Assembly: GCA_013821605.1 (NCBI GenBank) | Contig: JACDGP010000021.1 | Span: 1 to 54,435, forward strand | Direction of reading: 5' to 3' | From: Herpetosiphonaceae bacterium | GTDB lineage: Bacteria > Chloroflexota > Chloroflexia > Chloroflexales > Kallotenuaceae | DNA: 54,435 nt | Shown: positions 54,156 through 54,435 of the stretch, in pieces | How the letters are laid out: each line of letters begins with the position of its first letter | Numbering within the stretch: the first letter of the stretch is position 1 | The notes under the pieces: generated by a model | Database searches by the model: none | What the model was told of the DNA's origin: nothing | Seen by the model: only the letters and a program-made list of their open reading frames with translations | Made by a program: the position numbers and the translations under genes

Positions 54156-54332
54156 GCGGCGGGCCGCGTGAGCGGACCGAAACACCACGCCAGGCCGTGC
54201 GAGAGGCCCTGGAGTCGCCCGAGACGGGCTGCTGCGACCAGTGCTGGGGGAGAGAGTGCTGGAAACACCTTCACACCCCTCCTAAAAGATGATGGAACGC
54301 AGTCGTTTTGTCAAGTCCTGCCGCCACTTTCG

Positions 54333-54369
54333 AATTCTGCAAAGCTCGGAAGGAGAGCTTTGCAGAATT
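54333..54369. other. 15-bp perfect stem-loop within repeat copy 2
   Basis: Arms 54333-54347 and 54355-54369 are perfect reverse complements around a 7-base loop, GGAAGGA. No T-tract follows directly. In copy 1 only the inner part of the stem is kept. Confidence 0.8.
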
Positions 54370-54423
54370 AGGTCTAGGAGTTCCCGCCACCAATTCGGAA
54401 GGATTTTTCAAGAGGAGCAGGCA
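54344..54423. repeat. intergenic repeat, copy 2
   Basis: Second copy of the 80-base repeat. Its left end is the inner part of a 15-bp perfect palindrome (see 54333-54369). The conserved GGAAGGATTTTT or GGAGGATTTTT lies near its middle-to-right part. Confidence 0.75.
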
Positions 54424-54435
54424 GTGGAGCACTAC

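Larger units (their letters stand above)
53878..54435. other. gene-free stretch at the right edge
   Basis: About 560 bases with no credible gene. An open frame at 53874-54188 lacks family features and runs through the repeat below. The stretch contains two copies of a structured repeat (54076-54155 and 54344-54423). Confidence 0.6.

Noticed and set aside
53874-54188. 104-residue minus-strand frame at the right edge
   Set aside because: No family features. It runs through repeat copy 1, whose partner copy shows freely changing residues, so coding is unlikely.

Overview
The window reads as a densely packed bacterial chromosome segment of moderate-to-high GC, with many genes joined by 4-base stop/start overlaps. 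The gene content points to Chloroflexota: secreted proteins carrying 'YF.ETGH ... GGLPVFGFP ... WFER.RFE.HPE' repeats, a MurT-type Mur ligase, and a dgt-dnaG-rpoD block. This taxonomic placement is inferred from gene families, not from an rRNA gene. No rRNA, tRNA, CRISPR array, prophage or complete insertion sequence was seen.

Layout. 1-3.5 kb: two paralogous secreted clan GH-A glycosidase-like proteins. 3.6-9.1 kb (minus): a DUF4129 / DUF4350 / membrane protein / MoxR ATPase / DUF58 operon. 9.1-16.8 kb (minus): an operon starting at an extended -10 promoter, murT - membrane protein - dgt - dnaG - rpoD - glycosyltransferase. 17.0-20.5 kb: a large secreted nuclease-like protein. 20.6-22.2 kb: a gluzincin peptidase. 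22.2-25.4 kb (minus): glycosyltransferase - gmhA - hicB-like - gmhB - isoprenylcysteine-methyltransferase-like, a heptose/glycan operon. 25.4-28.6 kb: fpg (apparently leaderless) - two glycosyltransferases - pterin dehydratase. 28.6-31.0 kb (minus): a pterin operon of tandem PTPS - folE - RibD-like reductase. 31.2-33.2 kb: a sulfite-oxidase-fold protein and hflX. 33.2-36.4 kb: divergent alkA/comF, then a secreted repeat/propeller protein. 36.5-43.6 kb (minus): S41 protease, then cysE - FGGY kinase - cysS - prmA - rsmE. 43.7-45.8 kb: fmdB plus a decayed accessory patch (broken DUF5615 toxin with intact DUF433 partner, and an HsdR remnant with an in-frame stop). 45.8-49.3 kb (minus): DUF4230 - era - hisS. 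49.4-53.9 kb (minus): PRC-barrel protein - JAMM protease - purD - purN - histidine kinase-like protein. 53.9-54.4 kb: gene-free, with two copies of a structured repeat.

Most unusual content. (1) The housekeeping sigma factor carries a tandemly duplicated, cysteine-containing region 3 and a second insertion inside region 4. (2) A double-domain 6-pyruvoyl-tetrahydropterin synthase has a first half that has lost its catalytic Cys and its pterin-binding Glu; it sits in an operon with GTP cyclohydrolase I and a reductase, near a pterin dehydratase, which looks like a tetrahydrobiopterin-type pathway. (3) Era GTPase is fused to two N-terminal DUF2283-like units. (4) A two-PAS histidine kinase has an apparently dead ATP-binding domain. 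(5) Several promoters share a TGC-TATAAT extended -10 element, and two genes appear to be transcribed leaderless.
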